Assembly: GCA_900539695.1 (NCBI GenBank)
Contig: UQDG01000005.1
Span: 62,001-126,000 of the forward strand
Length of the DNA stretch: 64,000 nucleotides
From: an uncultured Oscillospiraceae bacterium
Lineage (GTDB): Bacteria; Bacillota; Clostridia; Oscillospirales; Ruminococcaceae
Reading direction: 5' to 3'
Part shown: one piece after another, positions 1-7,931 of the stretch
Layout of the letters: each line of letters opens with the position of its first letter
Position numbering within the stretch: position 1 is the stretch's first letter
Translations under genes and position numbers: made by a program
The notes under the pieces: generated by a model
The model's database searches: none
The model's input: only the letters and a program-made list of their open reading frames with translations
What the model was told of the DNA's origin: nothing

Positions 1-894
1 TTAAAAAACCTGCATATCCTTTGCACCGATCGCGGCTGGACCTTGCAGGCCGATGCCCTGCGCAGTGACCTGCACCGCCCCCTGCGGGACGGCGTGGCTG
101 AGCTGCTGCACGCCCAGTACACCGATTTGGCCGCCGCGCCTGCCCGGTATGATATGGTGTTTATCACCAACCCCACCAGTTTGCATGTCGAGGCATTGCA
201 GCAGGTGAAGGGCCGCGGCGAAGCACTTTTTATCGAAAAACCGATCTTTTCTGCCGAGCAGACCGGCTTGAACCTGGCCGACTGCCTGCCGGAAAACCAG
301 AAAGCCTACGTGGCCGCGCCCATGCGCTGGTGCGGTGTGATGCTGGCCCTCAAAGATCTGCTGCCCACGCTGCACCCCTATTGCGCCCGGGTCATCTGCT
401 CCAGCTACCTGCCGGATTGGCGGCCGGGTGTCGACTACCGCACGGTCTACAGCGCCCACAAGGCGCTGGGCGGCGGCGTCACCATCGACCTCATCCACGA
501 GTGGGATTACCTTGTGGACCTGTTCGGCGTGCCGCAGCAGCTGTACAATTTTAAGGGCACCTACTCGGATCTGGAGATCGACTCCGACGATCTGTCGGTC
601 TATATCGCCAAGTATCCCACCTTGCTGGCCGAGGTGCATCTTGACTATTTCGGCCGCGGCTATCGGCGCAGCATCGAACTTTTCTGCCGCGACGGCAGCT
701 ATCTGGCCGACTTTGGCGCCGGTACGCTGACCCTGCCCGACGGCACCGTGCAGCATTATGAAGAGGACGTCAACCGCCGCTACGAGCGGGAGATCGAATA
801 TTTTACTGACTACGCCCTGGGCGACGAACAGCAAAGCTGCAACCCGCCCGCGCTGGCGCTGGATGTCCTGAAACTGACTTTGGGGGAACACTGA
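1..894 (+). CDS. Gfo/Idh/MocA family oxidoreductase (5' end cut by window)
   Basis: The reading frame is open from base 1 with no start, so the N-terminal part of the Rossmann domain lies outside the window; 297 residues are visible. Family features are the stretch FITNPTSLHVEAL followed by FIEKPIF (the EKP lysine typical of this family) and, later, GGGVTIDLIHEWDYL, the Asp/His-bearing helix that lines the sugar site. These enzymes are NAD(P)-dependent oxidoreductases of sugars or inositols. The stop is one base before the ATG of the cytidylyltransferase gene, so the two are surely cotranscribed and a role in making a nucleotide-activated acidic or amino sugar is likely. Substrate cannot be told from sequence. 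Confidence 0.85.
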   Translation, partial: LKNLHILCTDRGWTLQADALRSDLHRPLRDGVAELLHAQYTDLAAAPARYDMVFITNPTSLHVEALQQVKGRGEALFIEKPIFSAEQTGLNLADCLPENQKAYVAAPMRWCGVMLALKDLLPTLHPYCARVICSSYLPDWRPGVDYRTVYSAHKALGGGVTIDLIHEWDYLVDLFGVPQQLYNFKGTYSDLEIDSDDLSVYIAKYPTLLAEVHLDYFGRGYRRSIELFCRDGSYLADFGAGTLTLPDGTVQHYEEDVNRRYEREIEYFTDYALGDEQQSCNPPALALDVLKLTLGEH

Positions 895-895
895 T

Positions 896-1660
896 ATGAA
901 ACGTCTGCTTATCACCATCTGCGGCCGTGCAGGCAGCAAAGGCTTTAAAAACAAAAATCTCAAAAATTTCTGCGGTAAACCGCTGGTTTATTACTCCTTG
1001 AGCGCCGCCGAACTGTTCATCAAAAACCACCCCGAACTGGAAGTGGACGTTGCCCTGAACACCGACAGCGAGGACCTGGCCAAGCTGGTGGCTGCCGAAT
1101 ACCCCGAGGTCATCTACCTGCCCCGCGGGGCTGAGCTGGGCGGCGACCGTGTGCCCAAGGTGGAGGTCTACAAGGACAGCTTTGCCCGTATGGAGGCCCG
1201 CACCGGCAAGCCCTACGACGCAATGATCGACCTGGACATCACCAGCCCCCTGCGCACTGAGCAGGACATCGAGAACGCCTTTGCCAAAGCGCAGGAGCGC
1301 GAGGATCTGCAGATCATCTTCAGCGTCTGCGAAGCCCGCCGCAACCCCTGGTTCAACATGTTCAAAATTGTGGGCGACCACGCCGAGATGGTCATCGAGA
1401 GCCAGTTCACCGGCCGCCAGCAGGCCCCTGAGGTCTACGATGTCAACGCCTCCATCTACGTCATCCGCCGCGCCTTTCTGGTGGACAACCCGGACCCCAT
1501 CCTGTGGCACTCCAAGTTCGGCGTCAGCGTTATGATGGACACCGGCATCATTGATATTGACTCGGAGCATGACTACCTGCTGATGGAAGCCATCGCCAAG
1601 CACCTGTACGCCCATTACCCGGAATTTAACGCTGTACGGGAGAATATCCGTGGAGAATGA
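896..1660 (+). CDS. NeuA-like acylneuraminate cytidylyltransferase family protein
   Basis: A 254-residue nucleotidyltransferase. The N-terminus LLITICGRAGSKGFKNKN carries the R-x-GSKG-x-x-x-KN signature of CMP-sialic acid/CMP-KDO type synthetases, and DLDITSPLRT is the metal-binding Asp region. Such enzymes transfer CMP from CTP to a 2-keto sugar acid (sialic, legionaminic, pseudaminic or KDO-like) in the cytoplasm. It begins one base after the oxidoreductase stop and its 3' end overlaps the exporter gene by 11 bases. With neither NeuB nor NeuC visible, the exact sugar is unknown; the rest of the pathway probably lies upstream of the window. Confidence 0.82.
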   Translation: MKRLLITICGRAGSKGFKNKNLKNFCGKPLVYYSLSAAELFIKNHPELEVDVALNTDSEDLAKLVAAEYPEVIYLPRGAELGGDRVPKVEVYKDSFARMEARTGKPYDAMIDLDITSPLRTEQDIENAFAKAQEREDLQIIFSVCEARRNPWFNMFKIVGDHAEMVIESQFTGRQQAPEVYDVNASIYVIRRAFLVDNPDPILWHSKFGVSVMMDTGIIDIDSEHDYLLMEAIAKHLYAHYPEFNAVRENIRGE

Positions 1661-2426
1661 CCTGCTGGAACGGGCGGCTGACCTGGTGATGGACGCCGGG
1701 CAGACCCTGCTGGAAAACGGCGGCGAGGTCTTTCGCGTCCAGCAGACGATGGAGATCATGGCCCACAGCCTGGGTGTGCGGGACTTTCATGTCTACGTGC
1801 TGACAAACGGCATCTTCGCGTCAGCATCCATGGGCAGCACCCACAACGTCAGTCTCATCCGCCATGTGCCGTCAGTGTCCATCCACCTGGGCCGGGTCGA
1901 AGCCATCAACGAGCTTTCCCGTGAGCTGGCCGCCGGTCGGCTGGGGGTCGAGGAAGCCGAAGCCCGCCTGCAGCAGGCACAGTCTGTGCCCCGCACTTCG
2001 CCGGCGGGCGAGCGGCTGGCCTGCATCGTCGGCGCGGCTGGGTTCGCCTACCTTTTTGGCGGTACACCGTTGGACGCCGCCGTGGCTACCGTGGCGGGCC
2101 TGCTGGAAATTTTGATCTGCCAGTGGTTCGGCCAGCATAAGATCAACCGCATCTTTACCGATATTGTGGCGGCCTTTGCCTGCACGGTGTGGTCGGTCGG
2201 GGTGCAGGCGGCACTGCCCGCCGTCAGTGCCAATGCGGCGATCATCGGTGCGCTGATGGTGCTGACCCCCGGCGTCGCTCTGACCATGGGCGTGCGCGAC
2301 ATCCTGAACGGCGACTACCTCTCTGGTTCCATTCGCCTGCTGGATGCGGTGCTGATTGCGGGCAGCATTGCCTGCGGCGTGGTGCTGGGCTGGCTGGTTA
2401 TGCACGGATTGGGGGTGGCCGTATGA
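1650..2426 (+). CDS. Threonine/serine exporter ThrE-type, cytosolic-plus-membrane subunit (DUF1212)
   Basis: A 258-residue protein with an N-terminal soluble half (residues 1-110, LLENGGEVFRVQQTME and ASMGSTHNVSLIRHVP being typical of PF06738) followed by about five hydrophobic segments. In one-gene ThrE exporters this half is fused to the DUF3815 half; here, as in many Firmicutes and in YjjP/YjjB of E. coli, the halves are separate adjacent genes. The start is a GTG inside the end of the cytidylyltransferase gene. Function as an amino acid or dicarboxylate exporter is inferred from family only; the substrate is open. Confidence 0.82.
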   Translation: MENDLLERAADLVMDAGQTLLENGGEVFRVQQTMEIMAHSLGVRDFHVYVLTNGIFASASMGSTHNVSLIRHVPSVSIHLGRVEAINELSRELAAGRLGVEEAEARLQQAQSVPRTSPAGERLACIVGAAGFAYLFGGTPLDAAVATVAGLLEILICQWFGQHKINRIFTDIVAAFACTVWSVGVQAALPAVSANAAIIGALMVLTPGVALTMGVRDILNGDYLSGSIRLLDAVLIAGSIACGVVLGWLVMHGLGVAV

Positions 2427-2875
2427 GTACGCCCCTCTGGACCAACTACCTTACACAGTTTGTGGTGGCGGTGGTGGCCACCATCAGCTTTGGCATCACC
2501 TTCCACGTGCCCAAGCGGCACTATCTGGCGGGCGGCTTGACCGGCGCGGTGGGCTGGATGGCCTACATCCTCTGCTACGACCTGCTGGGCGTTAGCGCGC
2601 CCGTTGCGGTGCTCATCGCCACGCTGCCGCTGACGCTCTGCGCACGGTTCTTCTCGGTCTACCACAAGGCCCCGGTCACGGTGTTTCTGCTGCCTGGCAT
2701 CTTCCCGCTGGTGCCGGGGGCGGGCATCTATTACACCGCCTATTACTTCCTGCGGGATGACCGCACGCTGTTTTTGAACAAAGGTGTGGAAACCTTAAAA
2801 ATCGCCCTGGCTTTGGCCCTGGGCATTGCGCTGGTGTGCAGTTTGCCGCTGCCCGGCCGCGAACATAAAAAATAA
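2423..2875 (+). CDS. ThrE-type exporter second membrane subunit (DUF3815)
   Basis: A 150-residue, almost wholly hydrophobic protein with four to five membrane segments; HVPKRHYLAGGLTGAVGW near residue 30 and LLPGIFPLVPGAGIYY near residue 96 match the ThrE_2 (DUF3815) half. The chosen ATG overlaps the stop of the first subunit (ATGA), the usual arrangement for two parts of one exporter translated in equal amounts; a longer open frame starting near 2189 exists but would run through the first gene. A strong terminator follows four bases after the stop, so this is the last gene of the unit. Confidence 0.82.
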   Translation: MSTPLWTNYLTQFVVAVVATISFGITFHVPKRHYLAGGLTGAVGWMAYILCYDLLGVSAPVAVLIATLPLTLCARFFSVYHKAPVTVFLLPGIFPLVPGAGIYYTAYYFLRDDRTLFLNKGVETLKIALALALGIALVCSLPLPGREHKK

Positions 2876-2878
2876 AAG

Positions 2879-2924
2879 CATCCGCTTATCGTGCGCTTTG
2901 TCACGCGGTAAGCGGATGTTTTTT
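2879..2924 (+). terminator. Intrinsic terminator after the exporter pair
   Basis: CATCCGCTTA pairs perfectly with TAAGCGGATG, a shorter CGTG/CACG stem lies inside, and six T follow. It separates the plus-strand unit from the convergent amylase gene. Confidence 0.88.
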
Positions 2925-2943
2925 GCTTATAAATCGTCAAAAA

Positions 2944-4794
2944 TCAGTAAATGGAGAAATACCCCACATGTTCGGGGTGGTTTTCCTCCACCAGCACGGT
3001 AAAGCCGCCGGGGTTCACCTCGGCGTACTTGCCAAAGGCCAGCTCGGCGATCAGGTGGGGGCCGCGGTTCAGGATGATCTCGGCGGTCTGGGTCTTGCCG
3101 ATGCGGCGGTAGTGCAGCACATCGGTGTCCGCCCGCACGATCTCCAGCCGCCCGCCGTCGAAGGCGTCGCAGCCTTTGCGCAGGTGGGCCAGCGTTTTCA
3201 GCGGGCCGCGCAGCCGCTGCTCGGTGCTGTTCCAATCAAAGAACGCACGGTTGAACGGGTCGCGGTAGCCCTGCATGGCGATCTCGTCGCCGTAGTAGAT
3301 GCAGGGCACACCGGGCAGTGTAAAGATCATGGCGTAGCCCAGCAGCAGTTTGCGCATGGCATCGTCCATTTTCTCGGCAGGGATGCACCGTCCGCTCTGC
3401 CAGTAGCGGTCACGGCCGTTGGCGGGTTCACCCGCAATGGCGGTGATGGCGCGCTCGGTATCGTGGGTGGATAGGAAATTCATCGCGCAGTTCAGCGCCG
3501 GGGCAGGGTAGTTCTCGCAGATGCTCAAAATCTGCTCGGCCACCGCGTGCACGTCGCCGCCGGTGACATAGCTTAGCGCCGCATTGCGGAAGGGGTAGTT
3601 CATCACGGCGTCCAGCCCCTTGCCGCGCAGGTAGGTGCGCCGCCGGCCGAATGCCTCCTTGGTGGTGGCATCCTCCCACACTTCACCAATCAGCAGCTTG
3701 TCCTCACCGTGAGCCTTGACGGCCTGGCGGATGCGCTCAATAAAGGCGTCGGGCAGTTCGTCGGCCACATCCAGCCGGAAGCCCGAAGCCCCCAGCCCCA
3801 GCCAGGTATCGATGACGCCGCCCTTGCCGCAGACAAAATCGATGTAGGAGGGCGAGTCCTCCTGCACCTCGGGCAGCGTCTCAAAGCCCCACCAGCAGCG
3901 GTAGCCGCTGGGATAGCCGGAGTCGAAGTCGTACCAGCTGCGATAGGGTGAATTGCGATCGCGATAAGCACCGCCCGGGCCATAGCGGCCCTCCCGGTTG
4001 AAGTAGACCGAGTCCGACCCCGTGTGGCTGAATACACCGTCCAGAATGATGCGGATGCCTTCTTTGGCAGCGGCAGCGCACAGGGCGGCAAACTCCTCGT
4101 TCGTGCCAAGCAGCGGGTCGGCTTTCAGGTAGTTGGCGGTGTTGTAGCGGTGGTTGGCGTGGGCCTCAAAGATGGGGTTCAGGTAAATGCAGCTGACGCC
4201 TAAATCGCACAGGTACGGCAGCTTTTGCTGGATGCCCGCAAAGTCGCCGCCGTAATAGTCCATGTTCAGGTAGCCTTCCTGCTGCTCGGTGGGCCAAAAG
4301 TAGGGCTCGCCGGTCTTGTCCTCGCGGTAGATGCGGTCGGCAAAAGGCATCGGCTTGCCGGGCTTGCCCTCGCAAAAGCGGTCGGGGAAGATCTGGTACA
4401 TCGTGCCGTTCTTGATCCAGTCCGGTGTCTTGAAATCCGGCTCGTAAACGGTCAGCTGCCAGTCGGTGCCATCGGTCCAGCTCAGCACGCCCTCGCCGCC
4501 GGCATCGCGGTAGATGCGGCGGAAATCGGTGTACAGGTCAAAGTGGTAAAAGTACAGACCCGGCGTGGTGGGGGCGATGGTAAAGGTAAAGTGGTTCTGC
4601 TGGGGTGTCTGGCCCGCGAACTCCATGCGGTAATGCACGGGAGCCTCGCGGTCCTTGGTCAGCACCAGGTGGGGGTCCACATAGCCCAGGGATTCCGGGA
4701 CCGTCAGGCGAAAAGTGACCTCTTGCCCGGCAGGCACCGCGCCAAAAGGCGTTTTGCAGGCGGTATCCAGGCTGTTGTAATAGGTGTGAGACAT
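2944..4794 (-). CDS. GH13 alpha-amylase family glycosidase (neopullulanase-like)
   Basis: A 616-residue cytoplasmic enzyme (no signal peptide) of the GH13 clan. The N-terminal 115 residues look like a beta-sandwich module of the CBM34 kind; the barrel holds all four conserved regions: DGVFSH (residues 252-257), GFRLD with nucleophile Asp342, GEVWED with acid/base Glu371, and STHD with Asp445. Neopullulanase/cyclomaltodextrinase-type enzymes cut alpha-1,4 (and some alpha-1,6) bonds in internalised malto-oligosaccharides. The ATG at 4792-4794 has AGGAC seven bases upstream; a TTG 20 codons earlier is less likely. Family position YDTADY reads YNTANY here. It lies downstream of glgP but beyond a terminator. 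Confidence 0.88.
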   Translation of the reverse strand: MSHTYYNSLDTACKTPFGAVPAGQEVTFRLTVPESLGYVDPHLVLTKDREAPVHYRMEFAGQTPQQNHFTFTIAPTTPGLYFYHFDLYTDFRRIYRDAGGEGVLSWTDGTDWQLTVYEPDFKTPDWIKNGTMYQIFPDRFCEGKPGKPMPFADRIYREDKTGEPYFWPTEQQEGYLNMDYYGGDFAGIQQKLPYLCDLGVSCIYLNPIFEAHANHRYNTANYLKADPLLGTNEEFAALCAAAAKEGIRIILDGVFSHTGSDSVYFNREGRYGPGGAYRDRNSPYRSWYDFDSGYPSGYRCWWGFETLPEVQEDSPSYIDFVCGKGGVIDTWLGLGASGFRLDVADELPDAFIERIRQAVKAHGEDKLLIGEVWEDATTKEAFGRRRTYLRGKGLDAVMNYPFRNAALSYVTGGDVHAVAEQILSICENYPAPALNCAMNFLSTHDTERAITAIAGEPANGRDRYWQSGRCIPAEKMDDAMRKLLLGYAMIFTLPGVPCIYYGDEIAMQGYRDPFNRAFFDWNSTEQRLRGPLKTLAHLRKGCDAFDGGRLEIVRADTDVLHYRRIGKTQTAEIILNRGPHLIAELAFGKYAEVNPGGFTVLVEENHPEHVGYFSIY

Positions 4795-4814
4795 AGTTGT
4801 CCTCGCTTTGGATA

Positions 4815-4845
4815 ATAAAAAACCGTACCCCTCACGGGGCACGGC
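4815..4845 (-). terminator. Intrinsic terminator between glgP and the amylase gene
   Basis: Read on the minus strand, CCGTGCCCC-GTGA-GGGGTACGG is followed by six T. It sits about 20 bases after the glgP stop and only about 20 bases before the amylase start, leaving no room for a promoter between; amylase expression must rely on read-through, conditional antitermination or a promoter inside glgP. Confidence 0.8.
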
Positions 4846-4863
4846 AAAAATCAAAAGATATGA

Positions 4864-7266
4864 TTATTTGACGGGAGCAGCACCCCAGATGTCGCGCGCA
4901 TAATCCATGATGGAACGGTCGGCGCTGAAGATACCGGCGTTGGCAATGTTCTTCAGGCTCATGTGATTCCACTTCTGCTTGTCGCGGTACAGCTGCTGCA
5001 GGTCGTGCTGGGCACGGCGGTAATCCTTGAAGTCCGCCATGACCATGTACGGGTCAGCATTGCGCAGGTTGCTGGTGACCTCGCTGAAGTTTTCGCCGTT
5101 CCAGCCCTTCTCCAGGAAGTCCAGCACGGCCATCGCGGTGTTGTCGCCGTTGATAAAGGCGCCGGGGTGGTAGCCCATGCCCTTCAGTGCGTTGACCTCG
5201 GGGGTCAGCATACCAAAGATGATCTCGTTCTCGTGGCCAGCGGCATCGGCAATCTCCACATTGGCGCCGTCCAGGGTGCCCAGGGTGATGGCACCGTTCA
5301 GCATGAACTTCATGTTGCCGGTACCGGAAGCCTCGGTGCCAGCCAGAGAGATCTGCTCGGAAACTTCGGAGGCGGGCATCAGGCGCTCAGACAGGCTGAC
5401 GCAGTAGTCCTCCAGATAGACGATGCGCAGCTTGCCGCGCACAGCGGGATCTTCGTCAATCAGCTTGCCCAGCTTGCAGATCATGCGGATCATCTGCTTG
5501 GCCATGTAGTAGCCGGGGGCAGCCTTGGCACCGAAGATGTAGGTCTTGGGGGTGAACTCAGCGTTCGGGTTGCTCTTCAGGTACAGGTACTCGGCCGCAA
5601 TGTTCAGGGCGTTCAGGTGCTGGCGCTTGTACTCGTGCATACGCTTGACCTGGCAGTCAAAGATAGAATCGGGGTCGATGACCTGGCCGGTAGACTTCTG
5701 CAGGTAGTTGGCGAAGATGACCTTGTTCTCGCGTTTGACCTTGGCGGCAGCCTCCTGCACGCTCTTGTCATCCACAAATTTCTCCAGCTTCTTCAGCTCA
5801 GAGGCATCGGTCTTGAAGCCGTCGCCGATGGTCTCTTCCAGCAGGTGGGTCAGGCCGGGGTTGGAGCAGAGCAGCCAGCGGCGGTAAGCGATGCCGTTGG
5901 TAACGTTTTTGAAAGCGTTGGGCTTGAACAAGAAGTAATCGTGGAAAACGCTGTCCTTGATGATCTCACTGTGCAGCTTGGAAACGCCGTTGATAGCGTG
6001 GCAGGTGTAAGCGCAGATGTTGGCGGTGCGCACCTGGTTGTCGCCGATGATGGCCATGTAGTCGATCTTGCCCTGGTCACCGGGGAATGCCTGGGCCAGC
6101 TCGGCGCGGCAGCGGCGGTCCATTTCGCAGACGATCTGCCAGATACGGGGCAGGGTGGAGCGGAAGATGTCGGCGTTCCACTTCTCGAGAGCCTCACTCA
6201 TGACAGTGTGGTTGGTGTAAGCGAAGACCTTGCGGCAGATGTCGAAGGCAGCATCCCACTCATAGCTGCACTCATCCAGCAGAATGCGCATCATTTCGGG
6301 GATGGCCACGGTGGGATGGGTATCGTTCAGCTGGATGGAGACCTTGTCAGGCAGGTTGTCCAGCGTGCCGTACTGGTTCAGGTGGTTCTGCAGGATGTCG
6401 GCGATGGACGCGGCAGAGAAGAAGTACTGCTGGCGCAGACGCAGGATCTTACCCTCGGTGTGGTTATCGTTGGGGTACAGGATCTTGGAGATCAGCTCGG
6501 CAGAAGCAGACTGGCTGATGGCGGTGTTGTAGTTGCCGGCGTTAAAGCTGCTCATATCAAAGCTGGGGGCCTTAGCCTGCCACAGACGCAGTTTGGAAAC
6601 GCCGTTGCTGCCGTAACCGGCCACATACATATCGTTGGGCACGGCGATGACAGAGTTATAATTCTCGTACTTGACGTGGTGGAAGCCGCCCTCCCAGGTC
6701 TCGATAGCCTGGCCGTCAAAACGGATCTCCTGGGCCTGGTCGGGATGGCTCTTGATCCAGACCTGACCGCCGGGCAGCCAGTTGTCGGCAGTTTCCTGCT
6801 GCCAGCCGTCCACGATCTTCTGCTTGAAAATGCCGTACTCATACAGGATGGAGTAGCCGGTGCCGGGGATGCAGTCAGTAGCCATGCCGTCCAGATAGCA
6901 GGCGGCCAGGCGGCCCAGACCGCCGTTGCCCAGGCCGGCATCGGGTTCCTGATCGTAAATGGTATCGATCTTGATGTCGGCATCCGCCAGCACGCTCTCG
7001 GCCACTTCGTTCAGCCCCAGGTTGAACAGGCTGGAACGCAGGCTGCGGCCCATCAAGAATTCCATGCAGAGGTAGTAGACCTGCTTTTTGCCCTGGCCCA
7101 GCACTTTGGACTGGAACTGCTTCTGGCGGTCAGACATGATCTGGCGGGTGACAGAAGCCAGGCAGCGATAGATCTGGTCGGCGGAAGCAGTATCCAGGGT
7201 GACATTGCACTCGCTGGTCAACTTATCTTTCAGGAGCTTCTCAAACTCACGCTTTGTGTATTTCAA
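4864..7266 (-). CDS. glgP: Glycogen/starch/alpha-glucan phosphorylase
   Basis: An 800-residue GT35 phosphorylase, full length for the family. It releases glucose-1-phosphate from the non-reducing ends of glycogen or maltodextrin using phosphate and a pyridoxal phosphate cofactor. Diagnostic stretches are GNGGLGRLAACYLDGMAT near residue 110 and EASGTGNMKFMLNGAITLGTLDGAN near residue 640, whose Lys binds PLP. Translation probably starts at TTG (7264-7266) because AGGAGAG lies six bases upstream and no ATG is near. A TTGCGT-17-TATAAT promoter lies about 100 bases upstream. Together with the GH13 enzyme downstream it forms an intracellular alpha-glucan breakdown unit. Confidence 0.95.
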   Translation of the reverse strand: MKYTKREFEKLLKDKLTSECNVTLDTASADQIYRCLASVTRQIMSDRQKQFQSKVLGQGKKQVYYLCMEFLMGRSLRSSLFNLGLNEVAESVLADADIKIDTIYDQEPDAGLGNGGLGRLAACYLDGMATDCIPGTGYSILYEYGIFKQKIVDGWQQETADNWLPGGQVWIKSHPDQAQEIRFDGQAIETWEGGFHHVKYENYNSVIAVPNDMYVAGYGSNGVSKLRLWQAKAPSFDMSSFNAGNYNTAISQSASAELISKILYPNDNHTEGKILRLRQQYFFSAASIADILQNHLNQYGTLDNLPDKVSIQLNDTHPTVAIPEMMRILLDECSYEWDAAFDICRKVFAYTNHTVMSEALEKWNADIFRSTLPRIWQIVCEMDRRCRAELAQAFPGDQGKIDYMAIIGDNQVRTANICAYTCHAINGVSKLHSEIIKDSVFHDYFLFKPNAFKNVTNGIAYRRWLLCSNPGLTHLLEETIGDGFKTDASELKKLEKFVDDKSVQEAAAKVKRENKVIFANYLQKSTGQVIDPDSIFDCQVKRMHEYKRQHLNALNIAAEYLYLKSNPNAEFTPKTYIFGAKAAPGYYMAKQMIRMICKLGKLIDEDPAVRGKLRIVYLEDYCVSLSERLMPASEVSEQISLAGTEASGTGNMKFMLNGAITLGTLDGANVEIADAAGHENEIIFGMLTPEVNALKGMGYHPGAFINGDNTAMAVLDFLEKGWNGENFSEVTSNLRNADPYMVMADFKDYRRAQHDLQQLYRDKQKWNHMSLKNIANAGIFSADRSIMDYARDIWGAAPVK

Positions 7267-7370
7267 ATCGTTCTCTCCTAACTTTCTTCGGTCGTTCTTT
7301 CCATCATTTTCCGCCGTATGTTTCAGGGATACGGCGTACTTTGCGGTTGCTTTAACACACCACTTTATTG

Positions 7371-7399
7371 ATTATAGCTAAAAAGTATAAATTACGCAA
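7371..7399 (-). promoter_or_regulatory. Sigma-A promoter for glgP
   Basis: On the minus strand TTGCGT (7394-7399), a 17-base spacer and TATAAT (7371-7376). Transcription would start near 7364, giving a leader of about 100 bases before glgP. Confidence 0.7.
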
Positions 7400-7419
7400 G
7401 TCAAAATTGCCTGCTTGGC

Positions 7420-7449
7420 GGCTTTTTTTAGACTTTTATGAAAAAAGCC
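7420..7449. other. Inverted repeat in the glgP/zapA divergent region
   Basis: GGCTTTTTT at 7420-7428 and AAAAAAGCC at 7441-7449 form a 9-bp inverted repeat between the two divergent promoters. It could act as a weak bidirectional terminator insulating the promoters or as a protein-binding site; nothing further supports either. Confidence 0.4.
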
Positions 7450-7450
7450 C

Positions 7451-7479
7451 TTTTGCTGCGCCCGGTTTTGTATTATAAT
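7451..7479 (+). promoter_or_regulatory. Probable promoter of the zapA-U32-dut unit
   Basis: A perfect TATAAT (7474-7479) lies 17 bases after a poor -35 (TTTTGC). A leader of about 68 bases follows, containing a TTCAGCC/GGCTGAA inverted repeat (7496-7522) before the AAGGAG ribosome-binding site. Confidence 0.5.
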
Positions 7480-7553
7480 AAAGCTAACATAAAATTTCAG
7501 CCGCGGTTGGAGCAGGGCTGAATTTAGACACAATTTGGGAAGGAGTACAAATC

Positions 7554-7931
7554 ATGGGCATGGCCACTTCAAAAGTGCGGCTGAACATCTGCGGGTCCAG
7601 CTACGTTGTCAATACAAGCGAGAGCGAGGACTACATGCAGAACCTTGCCGACCGCCTGAACCTGGATATGAATGAACTGATGGCTTCCTCAAACTCGGTT
7701 TCGATCACTACCGCCGCTGTGATGACGGCGCTGAACTACCGTGATGAGCTGGAAAAGGCCAGCGGCAGCGCTGACAACATGCGCCGTCAGATCAAGGATT
7801 ACCTCGAGGATGCCGCCAGCGCCAAGATGGCAGCCGAGGAGACCCGCCGCGAGAATGCCTCGCTGAAGCGCCGCATTGATGAACTGGAGCGCCGCCTGCG
7901 CCGCGCCCAGACCCCCCTGGAGGATGCATGA
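7554..7931 (+). CDS. zapA: Cell division protein ZapA
   Basis: A 125-residue protein. The N-terminal 70 residues fit the ZapA fold (VRLNICGSSYVVNTSESEDYMQNLADRLN, then a short helix MTALNYRDEL), followed by a long heptad-rich coiled coil to the C-terminus (residues 70-120, many Glu/Arg). ZapA crosslinks FtsZ protofilaments and stabilises the Z ring. GGAAGGAG precedes the ATG; a second ATG two codons in is possible. The stop overlaps the start of the next gene (ATGA), so the U32 protein is translationally coupled. Confidence 0.85.
   Translation: MGMATSKVRLNICGSSYVVNTSESEDYMQNLADRLNLDMNELMASSNSVSITTAAVMTALNYRDELEKASGSADNMRRQIKDYLEDAASAKMAAEETRRENASLKRRIDELERRLRRAQTPLEDA

Noticed and set aside
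2900..4866. Starch-degradation region as a secreted system
   Set aside because: Neither the GH13 enzyme nor the phosphorylase has a signal peptide, so the unit is intracellular.
4963..7281. 772-codon open frame on the plus strand opposite glgP
   Set aside because: It is the reverse complement of a clearly conserved phosphorylase; its predicted protein is Val/Gly/Leu-rich without motifs, as expected from G+C-rich antisense frames.
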